From Galbula dea (Eukaryota; Chordata; Aves; Piciformes; Galbulidae), in the NCBI GenBank assembly GCA_013399015.1, contig VWZX01002149.1, positions 6,928,918 through 6,992,917 of the forward strand: a stretch of DNA of 64,000 bases, in the 5' to 3' direction. Made by a program: the position numbers and the translations under genes. The notes below the pieces were generated by a model. The model was not told the origin of the DNA. It saw nothing but the letters and a program-made list of their open reading frames with translations, and searched no databases. Shown in pieces: positions 36,960 through 49,000 of this stretch (position 1 is its first letter; each line of letters opens with the position of its first letter).

Positions 36960-39900
36960 GTGAGTGAGGAGGTGCCGGCGGAGGTCGGGCAGGGTCGTGT
37001 CCCCGGCGGGGCGGGAAGCGACGCGGTGGCAGCCGTGGTCCTCAGCTGTGGAAGAGGGAGCAGGGCATCCGTCTTTTCACCGCCGGACGGGGTGAGATGT
37101 GCCGGGCAGTAGCAGCCGGGGGACGGTATCCGCCGCGGGCCGTTCACCGGCTGCCGGCGCGTCTGGCGGGGGTCGAGGTGGGGCAGAGGGTCTCGCCCGG
37201 CGAGGGGCCGCCTCTGCCGTGCTCTCGGATCTGCACAGAGCGCGGTGAGCCACCGGCCGTGGGCGCCAGGGGCTGTTGCCCGGGAAGCGGCGGCCACCCG
37301 CGGCGGGGGCCCGCGTGGATGCGGTGCCGTAATGGGCGGCGCCGCCGTGGGTTGGGGTCAGCCGAGATGGTGCGTTGTGTAGGCAGAGGAGTGGGCTGTC
37401 TCCGAAACGGGCATGGCTTTAGTGCGGACACGGTGCGAGTGCGAGGGAGCCAGAACGTGAAGTTAATGTTTAACGTGGTAGTCAGATGCCCAACAGCGAG
37501 TTTTTCTGGAGTGTTTTCAAAGACTTTAGAACAGGAAATGCCGGTACAGGTAGTATGGAGCTGTTTGAAATTTAATCACTTTACAGCATTTGGAGGCTGT
37601 GTTCTTTGCTGTATTCATACAGAGACTTTCAGAGGTATTTAGGTAGATGTATGCAAATTGTTTGCTTAGCGTCTGATCTAAGTTTAAGTTTATCCCTTAC
37701 TTTGATTTTTTTCAATGCAAATATTTTAAAATCGGATTTTCAGAGGAAATAAAGTCGTTCTCTCGACGTGTATTTTTTCCTTCCCAAAATAAGTGTGAGT
37801 TTTACATATCCCTACCTTATGCTTTATTTTGCACATGCAAAAAAGAAATCCCCTCTTGCTTATCTTTGAAGCTACTGGGATTATTTTAAGAGCAAAAACT
37901 TAATCGCGTGAATAGTATTGTGCCTGATTGATGTCATTCCCCCTCACAGTGGAAATTCCCTTGACTGACTTCTTTATTAACTGTTCTGTTCTTGCAGAAG
38001 GGTGATTTTAGGTATCAAATTAATGAGAGCTCGTGTCATAATCTGGATATAAATTAGCCTCATCAAATGATACATAAGCCTTTCTTCCCCTAACAAACAG
38101 TTGCAAAGTAAGGTGTATTTACTGGTTGCCTTTTTAAAATATCAAACTACTTTTTTTACTTGTGTAAAAGGTTATTATCCTGGACTAGTGCAATATTGAT
38201 AGTAAAAACACCTGAAATATGAACTTGACTTTCACATCAAAACTTCATAGTCTTTTCCAGTCATACAGTGTATATGATGTACTACTGACAGAATTGTTTG
38301 GGTAGAAGACCCATAGCACTTCAGGGTCAAGACATCAGCCCTATTACATGTTACTGTTACATTGCTTTCCAAGATCTTGGTAGCAATGCTTAGTCATTTT
38401 TAGCTTGGTTAGTGCCGCTTCATAAAGTAAAACTGTCACTTGACGGGTATAGTGATGGTTGTGAAACCATACAAAGAGTTCTTCAAAACCATCCTCATGG
38501 TTTAGCTGTAAACAAGTTAGTTTGTTGGGGCTCGGTTAAATGATGATGGGTTGAGGCTGTAACAGGAAGATGGTCTGAATAAGAATTTTAGACTGAAATG
38601 TTTTTAGATAGGTTTGTACAAATTTGTGAAGAAATATATGAATTGTAAAGATTCGGAACATTCTTTTTTTTTGTCAAGCCTATGAAATATGGTTGGATTT
38701 AAAGATGATGCTCCTGTTACCGTTCCTTGTAACTCAATTATGTAGTTTTTCCTAGTGACTTAAGAAATCAGAAAGCTTTTGGGGAAGGAACAGAACTTGG
38801 TATTTTGCACTTATGTTGCTGATCAAACGTTACACAGAAAACTGAAAGGCAAGGTTATAGTTTGGGCTAGTAATTAATCTGGCAAGTTAAAGGCAAGCAT
38901 GTGAGACTTCTATCTTTTTGAGGTTCAGGAAAGAGTACGTAGTAATCTCTGAACAAAGTGGTATGTAAAGGCAGTAGGAAGACAGAAACAAAAATCTCAG
39001 TAGTTTGTGTGATGATTCACTGTAAATGCTGGTGCATGTCATGGGTTCGGAATGTGTATTCCTTAAGGTACTTACTCAGAGTTCCCATTGTTGCTGTTTC
39101 TAAAGTTGGTTTCTAGTTCTAACAACCCAGAGATGCTGAGCTGTGAACCTGATGTTTTGGTTTTGATGCAAACAGGAAAGTTTTTATTGGAACAGCTTAA
39201 AGAAAAAGTTGTATACTTATACAAAAGCCATCTGGAATAGCATCTACACTTCCGATTCTCCCGTTCTGAAAGGGTACAAAGAAATATGATGTGCATATGG
39301 TTTGGCATTTGATGGGGCAGCTAAATGGATAAGGCCTGGAGAAGAGACAATAGAGATCTTTAAAATAGAAGAAGAGTGCATTTTAAATCATCAGTTTGGT
39401 TGGAGAAATTTCTAGAATAAACCCCCTTTGTCTCTTGGGTACTTCTTGAGTCAGTGACTCAAAGCAGAAAATGTGTCAAACTGATACCACTGGCTGGTGT
39501 ACTTACAGATGGCATGCAGGATTAAGACTAATTGTCGCTGCTGGAAATGTGGTTTTGTTGTTTGTTTGAGCGTTCTTTTTTGATCATCTCATGTTTTGTT
39601 CTTGTTTCATGTTACATGTATTGCAATTAAGTGCTATTAATGAAGAGGGGTTTTTTCTCCATCTGATGTTTCAAATAGTGAGAATTTGCATTCTTGTAAA
39701 CACACTTCTTTCCCACCTCTTGAGGCGAATAGCATAATTTTCAAAGACAGACTGGTGCGAACTAAAAGTACTAGGTGTATTTTACAGCAAATGAGATCTG
39801 TTGACATGTACAGTTCAATACAACAGTAAAGGTAGAAGGGGTCAGGATTTGTGCAGGGGCCAAAAAAAGTTGAGTCAACACAGAGAGCAAAAGGTGTGCT

Positions 39901-42197
39901 TCTTAAAAGTAACTTTAGCATTGGCCATGAGTAAGGTTTGTCATTCGTCGTTTATGCAACACAGAGTAATTGCAAAATGAACCTGAGAAGATGTAAATTA
40001 CCATTCTTCAGCTGAATTTCAGTGGCATACAGAGTCAACATCTTCTGAACCTGTTGGCAGGTTTCCACCCAGTTTGACAGAAGGGATAGTAGTCTTAAAG
40101 ATGATTATGTGCTTACAAAGTGCACAAAAACAGGCAGCTGGCTGTGAGAAAGAGACCTTGTGAGAAGATGTAAGGATCAGAGTTGGCATATGCCCCAACT
40201 AGGGAGAAAACTGTATGAGAACTCTGCTGTAAGACCTAAAACTATCAGGAGCTAGGCACTGGGAGTTGCAGTATTCACAGCAACAGCTGTGTATCTCATC
40301 GGTTTTATCTAAATGGATATCAGATGCCAACTGCAGATGTGCTTGTGGAAGGTAATTTGATTAGGTAAAATAGTAACTACACTGGTTTGTAAGCTCATTT
40401 AGTGACATCTTGCATTGAAAAGACTACCAGCTGCAGTTACTTAGGTGTAAAGGTATAGCAACAGAAAGGGGATAACAGACATTTTTGCCAATTAGTGTAT
40501 TTATTATTCTGGCAGCTATAAAGGCAAGTACCAGAAATTTGTGACAGGCATGTATTTTCTCCTGTAAGACTGCACAACTAAGGAGAGCCAGGGGCTTCAT
40601 GAAGTCATTGATGACCGAGGAATATTGACTAAAATTAGGCATGGTAGAAGAATTTAGACCGATAAATAGATGCTGGTTTGAGAGTTCAGAGCCCGTGTTT
40701 AGTGTCTGTGGTTGACAACAGTCATCCAAAATAGATCCCTATTGTCTGAAGGGCAAGAATATTTCTTTAACTCTAAGCTGCTAAAAATCTTACATAGCAT
40801 GTCAGTAATGCTATGTGAAATAACTGTCTTGCTGAAAGATTGCACCTACTGAAGACTTGTCAAGCCAAGAACTCCAAATGCTAGTGGCTAAGCAATGCTG
40901 TGGTGCTCTTAACAACACTAGTTTACCACAGACATTTAAGAACAGTCTTCACTTCCTAATTGTTGTCCTACAGAGTATTGAATTTAGGTTAAGGGAATCA
41001 GTTGTCTGAGTCCCAGTCATCTAAAAGCTTAAACCAACATTATGGGAAGTGGAAGGAACCAAGGTTGATCAGCAGCATCAGTTCTCTGGTTTATGGAACG
41101 ATCTACAATGAGGGTAGGCTTGTCAGCACAGGAATAATACTTTGTCCAAATGCGCAAAAATTTGCTGTGACTGAAGAGCATACATCCTTGACAGTGTATT
41201 CCACAATGGCTTTCTTTGATCTTGGCCTTTTTTCTTTCTTTTTTGAAAGAACCCAAAACTTTGCAAACCAAACTTTGAGATATTTGCACAACGTAAATTT
41301 CAAAACAAGATACTACTATAAACGTTTTCTCTGTAGGGAGAGGCTGTGGTGACAAATGGATAACAGAAATTAATCCCATTGCTTATGGAACTGTTGCAAG
41401 GCTTGTCTACAGTGCCCCTCTTGCTACTAGTGAATAAGCAGCAGTGCACCATAGAATTTTATGTTGACTAGTCTAGAAACAAAAGGTAATGGAATTTCCT
41501 TCTCCAGGCTAGAACTTTCTAGTCACCTCGGCCAAAGAACTGTGTGTCAAGGTGGATTATTTCACAGCTACTTTCTGTTCCTTGAATTGGCACTGAGTGA
41601 TAGCTGAAATTGTTTGTATTCACAATCTTGTGGATGCAAAATCTAACAGCAGACGTTATAATGTAGTGTGACTGTAATGTAGTGCTAACCCAGAACCATT
41701 TTTTATTAAATTCTTCCAGTGAATCAGTATAAATTTTCTGAAGCCCAGCCCAACAGATAAATGCTTAGTGCATGGAATGCTTGTTCTAGAGCATCCCTAA
41801 AATACAAGACAAAATTAGTTTCTAGAAGTTCTTAGTGAATGAATGCTCTTTGACTTAAATTGTTCTGGAAGAACTTGTTTCCAAAGCAGTATGTGTATTT
41901 CTTAGCAGTTAAACTTAGCAGTTAAAATAGACTAGATAAATTCTGCAGTTCTTCTTCCCCATATCCATGCATAAATCTGTTGTTCAGAAACATGGGGAAA
42001 TTGTGCTTGTAAGTATGGTAAGGAAGAAACATAAAAGTTGATGGAATCTCTTCCACACTTGTGACTACAAAGGAGAGAACTACAAAGGTAAAATTTTTCT
42101 GCATGTTGTATAGTTTTTATCTGTTGGTCTTACGGGTCATTTTCACAGATGTGTTCGTAGTAGTTACCTCCTTCTTGCATTTAAAGAAAAAAGAACA

Positions 42198-42803
42198 CAG
42201 TGACCCTCAGGGGTCAGTGCTGGGGCCTCTCCTGTTCAACATCTTTATTGATGACTTCGATGAGGGGATAGAGTGCACCCTTAGTAAGTAAGACACTAAG
42301 CTGGGTGGGAGTGTCGATCTGCTTGAGGGTAGGGAGGCTCTGCAGAGGGACCTAGACAGGTTGGATCGATTGGCAGAGGCCAATGGGATGAGTTTTAATA
42401 AGGCTAAATGTAGAGTCCTGCATTTTGGGCATAACAACCCCCAGCAGCAGTGCTACAGGCTTGGGGAGGAGTGGCTGGGGAGCTCCCCAGCAGAGAATGG
42501 CCTGGGGGTGCTGATTGACAGCCAGCCGAACATGAGCCAGCAGTGTGCCCAGGTGGCTAAGAAGGCCAATGGCATCCTGGCTTGTATCAGGAGTAGTGTG
42601 ACCAGCAGGAGCAGGGAGGTGATCTTGCCACTGTACATGGCACTAATGAGGCCACACCTTGAGTACTGTGTGCAGTTTTTGGCACTGCAGTATAGGAAGG
42701 ACATTGAGGTACTGCAGAGAAGGGCAACTAAGCTAATCAGGGGTCTGGAGAACAGGCCTTATGAGNGAGGGTCCTTTCCAACCGTAATGATTCTGTGATT
42801 CTG
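42198..42803 (+). mobile_element. CR1 LINE fragment, sense, with internal loss at an N
   Basis: It begins in the reverse-transcriptase region (DPQGSVLGPLLFNIFIDD, 42203 onwards) and runs through ORF2 C-terminal blocks (YRLGEEWLGSSPAENGLGVL, RPHLEYCVQF). It stops at a single N (42766), then jumps to the CR1 terminus (GGTCCTTTCCAACC, GATTCTGTGATTCTG). The FxDD-type catalytic region just before Asp-Thr-Lys-Leu-Gly is deleted and replaced by a stop near 42290, so the copy is dead. By comparison with the 25.5-kb copy, roughly 350 bases of CR1 are absent at the N. Confidence 0.92.
42361..42765 (+). pseudogene. CR1 ORF2 C-terminal remnant, interrupted
   Basis: About 135 codons of CR1 ORF2 lie downstream of the polymerase core, with blocks FNKAKCRVLHFGHNNP, MSQQCAQVAKKANGILA and YMALMRPHLEYCVQF. 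The frame is lost at the N at 42766, and the upstream core is broken by a small deletion with a stop near 42290. It is not a host gene. Confidence 0.85.
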
Positions 42804-45382
42804 TTTCCCAAGTTTAACATTACCTTGGGTCTATCGTTACACTTTAATTCAGATGAGATAACATGCTTCTGAAGCAAGGATTCAACTTTTTTGTTTAGCT
42901 GAAAGTGAATCCTGTCATTCTTATCTGTCCTTGGATTTCTTTAAATAGCCAGCTGTAGTCGAACCTCACAGTTAAGTATGTGAGATGTGTTTCCAGATGA
43001 AATTTAAATACCAGAAACACATCTTTTCCCAGTAACTTATGGTTTTTATCATTGGCATACAGTCTTATCTTATTTTCCATCTATTTCCTTATTGTTTCCT
43101 CAGGCCATCTGTACTGTTCTCAATCCAGTCTCTTGTCTGTTTTTTCCCCTTCAGTGTACCCATTTTGATATTGCCAGTTACCAGAAATGGTTCATCTTAA
43201 CTTCAGTTTTCTCTTCTGGGACAGCAGCAGGAGGGTGGGGAAACTCCTACATAATTCTCCATATGGGAAATGATATAAAGGGGAATTAACAACTCTCTGT
43301 TGCCAGGAAGATGTGCTCAAGCAGTTTGTCTGGTATGTCATGGAGCAAGCTCTTTTTGTGACACAAATGTGCTAAGTCAGTTTTTCAGTGTCGATATAGA
43401 AATAGTAAATCAGAATGAGTAGACCCTATGTGATTGTTGAAAGAGTTAAAGTTAAGAGTCTTCTGAGTTTTATTCATTTTTTAAAATAGTAGTTATAGTG
43501 TTATTCTTAGGAATTAAAAGTTGTGATTCCCTGTGGTAGCAGGAGACTTTGGACCAAATGATGCTTCGTATTACTAAGCATTTTTGATGTGCGATGCTGC
43601 CTTCTTGTGTATGTATATATGTATTTTTTGCATACTTGTGCATATATATATTTGATTATAAACCCCTAGACACCTTTTTCCTTGCCTACTCTTTATTCAC
43701 CTTTATTGTAGTGATTCATTATTTTCTGTTTATGTATTGTACTGAAAACTTCTAATGAAAACACTGATTAAAAACATTTTTTTCCTTTAATTGCCCTGTA
43801 CAGATCATGTACATTACTTCTGCATACTTAACTTCAGACAATCTTTAATCTTTTCACTCTTAATCTTTGTTTTACTCTTATATTCACCTCTCCTTGTTCT
43901 CTTAGAGTTTAACCCTTTGAAGTAGAACAGCTGTTACACTGGGGAGCACTTTTTTGACTTTTATGTGTAAAAAAGAAATGAAATTGAAGTTGGTACTCAT
44001 TTTAATTAACCTAAGGTTCTAGTAAGACCTTAAACTGATATGCATTTCAAGTTACCTGCACATTTTTTTCCTCCTTTCTGGGTTTATTGAAGTGAAAATA
44101 AAGACTAGAATATTATCACATAATACTGTCAAGGTCAGTTTCCAGTTATTCAGACTCTGCTCTGTGCTGTCACAAATCACACTTTATATTTCCAGTATTA
44201 TTAAATCAGATTACTTACGGGTGAGATACAGTAGCATCAGTAAACAAACAAACCCCATCTGATTATGCATGGGGCAAAAGGGACTTTTGGTTAGGTTCCA
44301 GTTATTGATTTTTTTTTTTCTTATACAAGCATTTACCAATGTTTCTTTTAAATAAAGGGGAAATGTTTCAGGGGTGCAGGACTTCCTGCAGATATTTTTG
44401 AAAGTCATATAATTTACTGATGTGATATCCCAGCTGTACAATATTTGAGAACTGTAGAACTGTCTGATGTGAACATGTGCTTGGTTGTTCTGAGCTGGGA
44501 AAGTTACCTTCAAATTATACAACATTTCAACTACAAGATTTGTTTTTGTTTTGTACTGCTTTGGTTTATTTAAGTTTATTCTGTTCTGTGGCATTAGTTC
44601 AAATGTTTAGATATTTAGTTAAATGCCAAATGGAATAATCCATTGTTGTGAGATCATTGCTGCATGGGCTTTACATGTGCCTGGTGATGTTCAGGGTGAT
44701 GAATCATTTAACCTTAAATATGTGACTTCAACAGTGAGAGAAGCAACTCTTACTGTTGGAATGTAAAAATCGTAGAATCGGGTATTTGAGCAGCTACCAG
44801 ATTGTTCTTGCTCTGCTGTTACCTATGTTTTTCTTGGATGCTTTGAGAATGCAGCTAGGTTAATGATGTATTTATGTAGTATTTACTAGGTAGTACAAAA
44901 TTTTGAAAGCTGAGTACTAGCTGAGAATCCATCTACATCATCTGAGTAATCATAAGATACAGAAATACATATTAGTTAATGTGATTTATTAGGGTACTGA
45001 AATCAAAACCATCTTAGGCTTTCCAGTGTTGATTGAAAGTATTTATTAGTTGGTAATCATTTTATTAGACTTGGAGGTTCAAAGTTAGAATAACTCATGT
45101 TATATGGTCTTTTTATAAGCTGTTGTGTATTGTTAGCAGAACATTTACAGTAATTTTATCATGGTCTTTAGAGCTTATCAAAAGAAGATAATTGTTTATG
45201 ACAGATAAAATAGTTTTTCTGCCTTAAAACCAACTTTTAGGTGGCAATTATTTCTCCTGTTCCCTGGTTATTGCATCTGCACTTAGATTAAGAGGTTGTT
45301 TTGGCCATGATCTCTTTCTGATTTAGAAGATCTTAAACGTTTTGGAAAATTCTGTTATATTTTCTGTTTTTCTCTATTTCAG

Positions 45383-45916
45383 ATTAACTGGAAAGAGAAT
45401 GAAATAAACATGGAGTCTTCTGAATTGGAATATATTTCGTGGATCACAGTTAAAAAAAGTAAAAAGAAGATGGAACAAATTGAGATAACAGGGCTATAAT
45501 GCCTATCAAGAACTCTCTATTTTTGTGATATTTATATTTTTATAAATATATATATATAAACTTGCAATACTATACAATTAAGAAGTCAATTACTGTGCAA
45601 GTTCCATAATCAGTACTATCAGTAGTATTCTAATAACTTCTAACAAGTTTTAATGTTAACTGGACACTTTTTGTTTTTAAATCGGAGAGAAAAACTTTTG
45701 TGTAGCTATATTTTAACTGAGAGGCTGATCCTGATAGATAGCTGAAAGCTGCTCTTGAAAAGTGGACTTAAACCAATGAATTCAGCTCTTGCACAGAGCT
45801 GAATGGAATCCCATGACTTTAGAGCAGTTCTGTTAGGACTGTCATCTTTGCCTTGTACCCATCATATCCTTAAATACTGAAGTGTAAATAATTGCAGTTA
45901 TAAAGTCTAAAAGATA
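45383..45916 (+). other. USP53: USP53 leader part of the start-codon exon
   Basis: The acceptor TTTTTCTCTATTTCAG ends at 45382 and no good donor or second acceptor is obvious before the start codon, so about 534 bases of leader probably share the exon with codon 1. The leader is AT-rich, with a TA run at 45547-45558, and carries at least six upstream AUGs. An internal leader intron or alternative acceptor cannot be excluded. Confidence 0.55.
45410..45880 (+). promoter_or_regulatory. Cluster of six upstream ORFs in USP53 leader
   Basis: Upstream frames are 45410-45499 (29 codons, begins MESSELEYIS), 45499-45528 (9 codons), 45653-45745 (30 codons), 45776-45802 (8 codons), 45803-45880 (25 codons) and 45813-45836 (7 codons). 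The first two overlap as TAATG. The fourth and fifth abut as TGAATG. All close before the main AUG at 45917. If present in the mature mRNA they would be expected to lower or condition USP53 translation. Confidence 0.5.
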
Positions 45917-46060
45917 ATGGCATGGGTGAAATTCTTAAGAAAACCTGGAGGTAACCTTGGAAAAGTTTATCAGCCTGGAAGTATACTGTCCCTGGCACCC
46001 ACAAAAGGCTTATTAAATGAACCAGGACAAAACAGCTGCTTTCTTAATAGTGCTGTTCAG
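45917..46060 (+). CDS. USP53: USP53 coding exon 1 (residues 1-48)
   Basis: It encodes MAWVKFLRKPGGNLGKVYQP, then GLLNEPGQNSCFLNSAVQ. It contains the Cys box with the nucleophile Cys41. The donor is CAG|GTAAGA at 46060/46061, phase 0. The start is fixed by the family's conserved N-terminus. Confidence 0.97.
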
Positions 46061-49000
46061 GTAAGAAAAAACCTTGATTTAGTAAACAGTTCTGGTTTTG
46101 TAGCAGCTTAGATGGTCATAGTGGGGAAGGTGTTTCTTGGCAATGCTTTTTTACCATTTGTATTCTAGTATGTGTATCTACAGGAAAATAAAGCATGTTT
46201 TTCAATGTAATGTTTTCAAAATAAATTTCTCAGTTAAACTTATTAATGATTCCAAGTAAGACAGAATAGCCTGCATTTTTGAAATGGGCTTTCCTAATAA
46301 TAAAAAAAATAATGGCAGTTGCAGGAAAAAAAAACAACTGTGGAAGTAATTTTATTTAGCATTTCATTTTAAGGAACTGATTGAGAGTTAAATATCTATT
46401 TCTGAAAAAAATGGCAGCATGTTATTTTGTTTCCATGCATTAAGAATATCAGAAGAACTTTCCTTTTGTATTTGGCAATTTGACTCAACTTCAAAACTTG
46501 CTGCTTGAATTTTAAAACTGTTTCTGTCAAACAGCAGTTTTATTGCTTGGCAAAATGCACAAGAGACTTCAATGTGGGGCAGCCATTACTACTGCTTGTC
46601 TAGGACACTTTCAATTAAAATGCCGTCTACTCAGAATTAGCACATAAGTCTGTGTTACTGGGACATATCAGAAGATGAACATTTAGTTGAAAGCTTTGAT
46701 TCTGATCTTAGGAAAGATTTATGGAATTAAGAGTAGGAGATACACTTGATACCAAAGAAATATGACTTTTTACTGTATGCATATGTATTGCCAGCCAGCT
46801 TCTTGCATGTGTTTACTTCCACACTGTTCTGTTCTTATATGAGCTGTATTTGAAAAAATACTGGCTCTTTAGGTCTCTCAGGTATATTTTAACAGTACAG
46901 TGACATTAGCATGCTAAAACTCTGAGTTTTTACAAGCCTATTTATAACAGAGAATATGGGGATGTACTTAATTCTGTGACAGAGCAGTGCTAGCCTTTCC
47001 ACATTGTCTGCAAGTCAGAATACCAGGCACAATTCAGTTTATACTATAGGTTTTTTAAATCTAGAAATTAACAACAAATTTCTAGTTTGTGCAAGTTAAA
47101 TAGAATTTTTTTTTAATGCTTAAATTTTGGAACTCATCACTTTCAAATTGCACATAATTATTTGCCAAACTAGCAGAGGATTTAATAGATGCATAGACTT
47201 CCTTAAAAACTGAGAGTCTTAAAAACAGTATGGACTTAAACATAGGATATATGAGTGATGTATCTGTGTGATGTGTATGGTATCTAAATATGTTCAAAAT
47301 AAAAATGTACAATAGATTTAGTAGAATGAGTTTGCTGATTTACATTCAGTGGGAACAGCATGACCTATATTCTCTTGCGGTTTTTGCAATTTTCCCTTAG
47401 GCTGCCCTAAAATTAAACCCTAAGTCATTTTTAGTTAGTTTCACACAATCCTACTACTTTGCAACCTACTGCTTTTTGTCAGATTGTGGCTGATGTTTGG
47501 TGACTGTTCTTTTACAAGGAGGAATTCCTTTTTCTCCTCTCTTAACCTCTATTTAACCTTCAGAACTGAGGTTTGGAGATTATTTTGAGTGGTGAATGCA
47601 AACCTTCCACTTCACCTCCACAGTTTACCAAAATAATGGGAAAGGACCATAATTCTTGTAGTGGTGTTGTGCTTGAATTCTAAATGCTATGTGAAATTAA
47701 AAAAACAAACCCAAACTGTACTATATGTTGCTGTGCTAAATGTAGAACTGAACATTCAGAACTCATTACTTTCTGTGAAACTTTTATTTTTATAGGTTTT
47801 ATGGCAACTTGACATATTTCGACGAAGTTTAAGAGGGTTAACTGGACATGTGTGTCAGGGAGATGCGTGCATATTTTGTGCTTTAAAGGTAAGTAATTTT
47901 GGAAGAAGCATCTTTCAAAATGAGGGGAAAAAATAATATAACTAATATTTACTAATTTATATCCCTAATATGTATATGTCTAGGTGACTCATTCTTGTGT
48001 AAAGAAGGAGTTTAAATTTAAGGACACTTGTAACAGACATTTGTAACACAAATCTTTCTTGTCTTTGAAGAAGAAATTTTACAGTACACAAATTTTGTAG
48101 CCTGCTTAAATGTAAAGTTTTTGTCTGTTGATAGACAGCATGACTTCTTGATGATTTGTAACTAGCCTCTCTGAGACTTTTATTTTCATGCATATGCTTT
48201 TGTTCTTTCCTGTAGTGTTGGAATACAGTTGTTTTACAGTAACTGTTACTGTCTGGTAAGGTCTTAGGATTCTTTTTTTTATTTGTGAGTTGTTGGTAAT
48301 GGTACTGAACTTAATTGTTCAAAGCGATGAAAGGCAGGTAGTAAACTGGAGAACAAAGGAAAGCTGGTAACTTTTTAGTGTTTGAAAGTAAGTCAGATCT
48401 GCGTATCTTAACCAGCACATAGAACTTGCACTTCAAATGGTTTTGTAACTCATCTGAAGTCTGTAGACAAATGTGGAATTCTGTTAGGTTCTTACTGCTT
48501 TTGCTGCACTGGTATTTGCCTGCAGTGACTAGGGAAATAACTAAGCATGATATCTCTTGTTTCATTGGGATAAAAATAATACTAAAAAAAAAAAAAAGAA
48601 TAGGGGAANGCAATTTGACAATATGTTTTTGAGAGTCTAAGACAGGACTAGAATATGTAGTGGAATATGATAGTAGATACAGTGATATACAGAACTAGGA
48701 TTTGCTCATCTGGAGGGAGCTGAATAGGACAACAGTATTTGAAAATGTGGTTCATTGGAGTGTTTTATTATGTTGCTAACTGTAGGCAAGGATGAGCCAA
48801 TTTTATTTTTAGGATGATTAACAAACCAAACCTTGCTAATGAATAAAAGTTTTAGGCCAGCAGTTTGCAGTGACATTTGTTTGATCTTTCAGGAGGTGTA
48901 TAATCCATGTCCCATGTAGTTTTTTCAGCTATTTCTAGTGTTTATCATGGTTGCTCTATGATACAGCTGGCTTTGAATGTCTTTTTCCAAACATTTCTTT

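Larger units (their letters stand above)
36170..37440 (+). promoter_or_regulatory. USP53: CpG-island promoter of USP53
   Basis: An abrupt CpG-dense, GC-rich island in otherwise AT-rich DNA, about 8.5 kb upstream of the USP53 start codon and on its strand. Visible factor sites include an NRF1-like GCATGCGCA (36514-36522), an inverted CCAAT box ATTGG (36598-36602), a CCAAT (36613-36617) and GC boxes (CCCGCCCCC at 36639-36647, GGGCGGGG at 36768-36775). No clear TATA is present, as is typical of housekeeping promoters. Transcription probably starts within about 36.65-36.9 kb (inferred). Long frames on both strands here are a by-product of GC richness. Confidence 0.8.
36960..45382 (+). other. USP53: USP53 intron 1 (putative)
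   Basis: An 8.4-kb intron from the CpG island to the exon opening at 45383 (acceptor TCTATTTCAG). It contains a CR1 at about 42198-42803 and an AT-rich TATG/TATA tract at about 43609-43651. Overlapping 116-codon frames on both strands at 41.0-41.4 kb have no recognised family. Further leader exons could hide here. Confidence 0.5.

Noticed and set aside
36464..37297. 277-codon open frame on the minus strand over the USP53 CpG island
   Set aside because: It is rich in Pro, Arg, Ala and Ser, as any frame in CpG-dense DNA is. Overlapping long frames exist in several other phases and no family motif is visible. Divergent transcription is possible but a protein is not supported.
37097..37642. 181-codon + strand frame after the CpG island
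   Set aside because: Arg/Gly-rich composition from GC-rich DNA that turns into ordinary intronic sequence. No family resemblance and no link to the USP53 frame.
41002..41379. Overlapping 116-codon frames on both strands in USP53 intron 1
   Set aside because: Neither product shows a recognisable domain. Mutual overlap on opposite strands and lack of splice context point to chance.
44211..44594. 127-codon minus-strand frame
   Set aside because: Lys/Asn/Thr-rich, typical of AT-rich DNA, with no motif, promoter or paired exon seen.
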